Source: Phocoena phocoena
Taxonomy: Eukaryota; Chordata; Mammalia; Artiodactyla; Phocoenidae
Assembly: GCF_963924675.1 (NCBI RefSeq)
Contig: NC_089230.1
Location: 70,981,223-71,045,222 of the forward strand
DNA: 64,000 bases
Direction: 5' to 3'
Shown: positions 60,790-64,000 of the stretch, piece by piece
How the letters are laid out: the number at the start of each line of letters is the position of its first letter
Position numbering within the stretch: position 1 is the first letter of the stretch
Translations under genes and position numbers: made by a program
Notes under the pieces: model-generated
Databases searched by the model: none
The model's input: the letters and a program-made list of their open reading frames with translations, nothing else
Told to the model about the DNA's origin: nothing

Positions 60790-60990
60790 GTTAGGCTGAG
60801 TTGGGTTGGACTTGCCATTCCATCACTACGGTTGGACAGTGGGCAAGTACTCATCCTCATTAAACTTTTGTTTCCTCCCTTATAAAAGAGGAACAATAAT
60901 AACAACATATCTTAGAGAGCTTTGTATTAGAAATGTGTTGCATGTAGTACCTGGCAATTAATAGGTTCTCAATTAAGTTTTGTTTTTTTT
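60790..60990 (+). mobile_element. MIR SINE
   Basis: 'cttttgtttcctcccttata', 'aagaggaacaataataacaa' and 'gtacctggcaattaataggt' follow MIR order. Confidence 0.7.
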
Positions 60991-61039
60991 CTAAATCATG
61001 GTTCCATGTGTTAATCAGTATTTTCTTTGACTTATTGTA

Positions 61040-61345
61040 GTTTCCTCAGTCTGGAGCACCTGTGCCATCCCCCTACCTTACCCTAATCAGGCAAACTCAT
61101 CTTGGTGCTTAAATACCAGTGTCAACTTCCCTGAGAAAACTTCCTGATTCCTTCCAACTTTTCTAGGCCAGGTTAGTCATCCTTGAATATTCTGCTTACT
61201 TCTGCATTACCCTTGTTATACTGCTATGTAATATTTATTTACTCATCTGTCCCCCACTTTAGTGTAAGTTCCTTGGGAAGAGAGATTGTGTCTTGATCTG
61301 TGGTATCTTTGTACCCTCTAACACCATGTCTGCATTTAGAAGGGA
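61040..61345 (+). mobile_element. L2 3' end
   Basis: 'ttccctgagaaaacttcctg', 'gtgtaagttccttgggaaga' and 'ttgtgtcttgatctgtggta' match the L2 3' terminal pattern. Confidence 0.7.
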
Positions 61346-64000
61346 AATAAAAATAAGAGCTCTTAAAATGCTTTTATTCAAATAGCTGGAATTAAAGACC
61401 CTGTAGGTATTAATAAGATTTTGATTAAGAACTCAAGATGAAATTTCCTATTATGGTAAATACTTAAAATGTTCTAAGTCCTGAATTAGTCATTACTCTT
61501 CTCAAAAAATAAAATAGTAGTACCTTTTTTTGTTAATCTAGAGAATCTTAGGTTTTGAATCTAGTGCTTTCTTTGCCATATAAGTAAAATAAAATGGCAA
61601 CTCTGCTGAAGCAAATTCAAGCACAACATGGACAATGTCCACAATGTAGGTCCATAATGTCCAAAGTCCATAATAATGTCTCAACAAACCTAAAACACAG
61701 GGTCTCTCATTTTAACCTTTGGGAGAAAGGTTAAAAAGTTTCAGTGATGAGTGTTTATCAGCTATTCTATATATTTAATTCCCTGATGAACTATGTCTGA
61801 GGGTGGAGTAATACTGGTTTCAGGGCAGGGCAGGAAATATGTAAGAATCTCAACATTTCCTTCAAATCCCTCTCCACATGGATATGTTTCATCAGTTAAG
61901 ATTAATGTAATTAACAAGATCATTTTTCAAGATGGAAAATACCACTATTGAAAGTGAAGCAATCATTTGAATGCTATAATCAAGCACTCAATCAGAATTA
62001 GAACCACACCTTGCTAATTAAGTTGGAGGAATCTTACACTAGGAGTCTGAAAGGCTCAGACTCTTACTCTCTATACTTTTGGTGTAGGACAGTATATCCA
62101 GATTTTGTTATTGTTGGAATCTACAGAGATACTCTACTTCAAAAGCCAAGAAACCTGGTTTTTCAAACCAAAAGTATGCAGAAATCTAAAATAACTCACA
62201 GAGTTTTTAACACAGAGAAAGATTTTTTATTTATAAGTACCCCTTATTATCTAAGGAAGAAGGATTCCACCATGGGGAGGAGGTGAAAGGGTCTGATCTC
62301 AGTAATAGAAACCAGCTTCCCGACCAAGCCTTCATTAAAATGTCCATTTCTCACCAATGCTTGAAGGAGGGGCTTTTTATTTGAAGAATAAGGAGACCCT
62401 CTGAGTTCTGCTCCCAGACAGTCACAGAGTGAGGACAAAAGCTATCCCCAGGATCCAGCCACATCTGTCTCACACAATTATTTTAGTCTTTTGGTTTGAT
62501 TCAAAACCCCAAAGTGAGCAACTAATTTCATCACTGACAGAGCTGAAAGAAAAAGATAAAGTAACTCCAACCAGCATAGGGATTATACATCCTGCAGGAG
62601 TTTGCTCCTGGGAACTGATCAAAAACAGTGATGTTACCTGGAGTCAATAACGGAAAAACTCTTTAGAAATCATTGAAATCGAGTTTAATGGGCCACACGG
62701 TCACAGTCTCAACTGGAACAGCTCTACCGACAGAGCTGTAAATATTTCCCTTCTAAATCACAACAGTCCAATAGAGCATGGCTCTGTAGTAAAATCCTCC
62801 CTCCTGGCTGATGAAATCCGTTGCCGTGGTAACAGGTGAAAGCAGCAAGTGGCAGAAAACCATTTTCCATCCCCAGCACGATGCCTTCCCCTTTCACAAA
62901 ATAACACCAGCACTCAGGCAAAGTAACAAAAAAGAAAAGCCCTAACTGTGAAAACTCTAGAATGCACAGATACTGTCTCTTCCTTGCTCCACTCCACCCA
63001 TCTCCCTACCCCACCCCATCACCTGATCCCTACCAAAAAATTTTTTTTTGATTCATCCTTCCCCTTATCACAACTCTCCCTTCTCTTTGGACGGATTTGA
63101 TAGTGATAGTGTCATTTTGTAGTTTTTCACAAACGTTCACAGGCAGCCAGAAGCCAGGACAGACCCAGTAACAAACCCCAGTTCCCAATTCATGCACCCT
63201 CCAAGTCCAAACAAGCCCTGCTAGATCCTTACCTGTGAAAGTGAATGCATCCCCTCCCCCTCCAAACTGATCTACTTTCCCAAGTTCCTCATTTCTTATC
63301 AAGGTGTGGCCACTTTTCCCTGGTCTCAGATTCATAATTCTGGTGTCACGTTTTACTTCCGATCCTCAGGCCACACCAGCTGCTAAGTTTTTCAGATACT
63401 TCTTTGTGGTGTCGCTGGACTTCATCCCTTCTTCCGCCCTCCGCAGCAACTTTCCAAATGCGAAACTTCGTGACTTACGATTCGTGTGCTAACCTCTCTC
63501 CTGGCATCATATTCTTTCTCTCTGACCTATTTCCTAACCCTTGTATTATAATGTAGAAGTCCAAAAAGATTTTTCTTTTCTCAGCCTTGAAAAATCAGAG
63601 AAATGCTTGTAAAGCAAGACCTGCCCGTGTTGAGGAAATGATCTGAATCAGAATCAGCTGCTTTTGGGTAGAGGCTAGAGGGCCTGAAAGTGGGTGGAAC
63701 TATTGTGGTTGAGGTGAGGGGAAGGATTTGTCTGTTACTCAGCAGAAGAGGGTAGAAGAGGAAAGACGTGGGAACCAGCGAGATGACAGAGGCTTTGTAC
63801 CCCAGGGTCCCTGAAAACTTTAGGGAAGTGATCAAAGTCACAAAATGCCTGATCTTACTTAGATTTTGGTTTTGTTTATTTTGTGGGGTTTGTATCTGTG
63901 TGGGGCAATTGGTGAAAGTGCTGTGCTTGTCATCCAGGTTGACATGGCAGGCCTCAGGCAGCCAGTTTGTCTTCCTGAGACAGACAGGGAGCTGAGGGGA

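Larger units (their letters stand above)
45601..64000. other. Upstream intergenic flank of MRAP2
   Basis: No gene was recognised. Repeats are itemised separately. Stretches with nothing recognised are about 46430-47470 (a faint L2-like tail near 46800-46900), 47660-47930, 48110-48357, 49473-50740, 50916-51770, 53910-54690, 55311-55845, 57830-58330, 59125-59400, 59835-60785 and 61350-64000. Open frames in these parts are short, lack recognisable domains and lack paired splice sites. Confidence 0.6.

Noticed and set aside
61350..64000. Search for a neighbouring gene's exons at the right edge.
   Set aside because: No translated segment combined family resemblance with splice sites; the short frames are unconvincing.
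1..64000. CRISPR arrays, tRNA or rRNA genes, bacterial-type operons, or an intact viral or transposon system.
   Set aside because: tRNA-like sequence is confined to SINE heads, tandem repeats are simple microsatellites, and all transposon frames are broken. The window is ordinary mammalian intron and intergenic DNA.

Overview
This window is mammalian nuclear DNA, most likely from a cetacean (whale or dolphin). It carries several tRNA-derived SINEs of the CHR type. Their heads read 'gggacttccctggtgg...' and their bodies contain 'gcgccacaactactgagcc', a family known from cetaceans and relatives. There are also many LINE-1 copies with the artiodactyl/cetacean-style 5' and 3' ends, plus fossils shared by all placental mammals (L2, MIR, MaLR LTRs). 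I saw no ruminant BovB or primate Alu.

The one protein-coding gene I can support is MRAP2 (melanocortin-2 receptor accessory protein 2), on the minus strand. Coding exon 2 is at 30274-30406 and the transmembrane exon 3 at 7518-7617. Both have canonical splice sites and matching phase (codon 43 is split 1+2). A CpG island at about 44.74-45.60 kb is the expected promoter and non-coding exon 1 region. The last coding exon (C-terminal tail) is not in the window and should lie beyond its left edge. Minus-strand order is therefore: upstream intergenic DNA (64-45.6 kb), promoter/exon 1 (about 45 kb), intron 1 (about 15 kb), exon 2, intron 2 (22.7 kb), exon 3, then part of intron 3 (7.5-0 kb).

Intron 3 (1-7.5 kb) holds a MaLR LTR end, L2, two MIRs and a LINE-1 3' end in otherwise unique sequence. 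Intron 2 (7.6-30.3 kb) is mostly retroelement. It has a long L2 copy (11.7-13.2 kb), a nearly full-span but deleted LINE-1 (14.9-20.3 kb), and a nested stack: an old LINE-1 split by a younger antisense LINE-1, itself split by a CHR SINE. Another deleted LINE-1 follows (27.1-29.4 kb). Intron 1 (30.4-45 kb) is richer in unique sequence, especially 32.9-37.6 and 40.7-44.3 kb. The upstream flank (45.6-64 kb) holds further LINE-1 fragments, SINEs, L2, MIR and LTR fossils. No other gene was recognised there.

All LINE-1 reading frames seen are broken by stops, frameshifts, deletions or SINE insertions, so no active transposon is supported. I found no RNA gene, CRISPR array, operon-like cluster or new system. 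The points of interest are the MRAP2 exons and their substitutions, the unresolved exon 1/promoter, the datable nested insertions, and the SINE insertions with clean target-site duplications.
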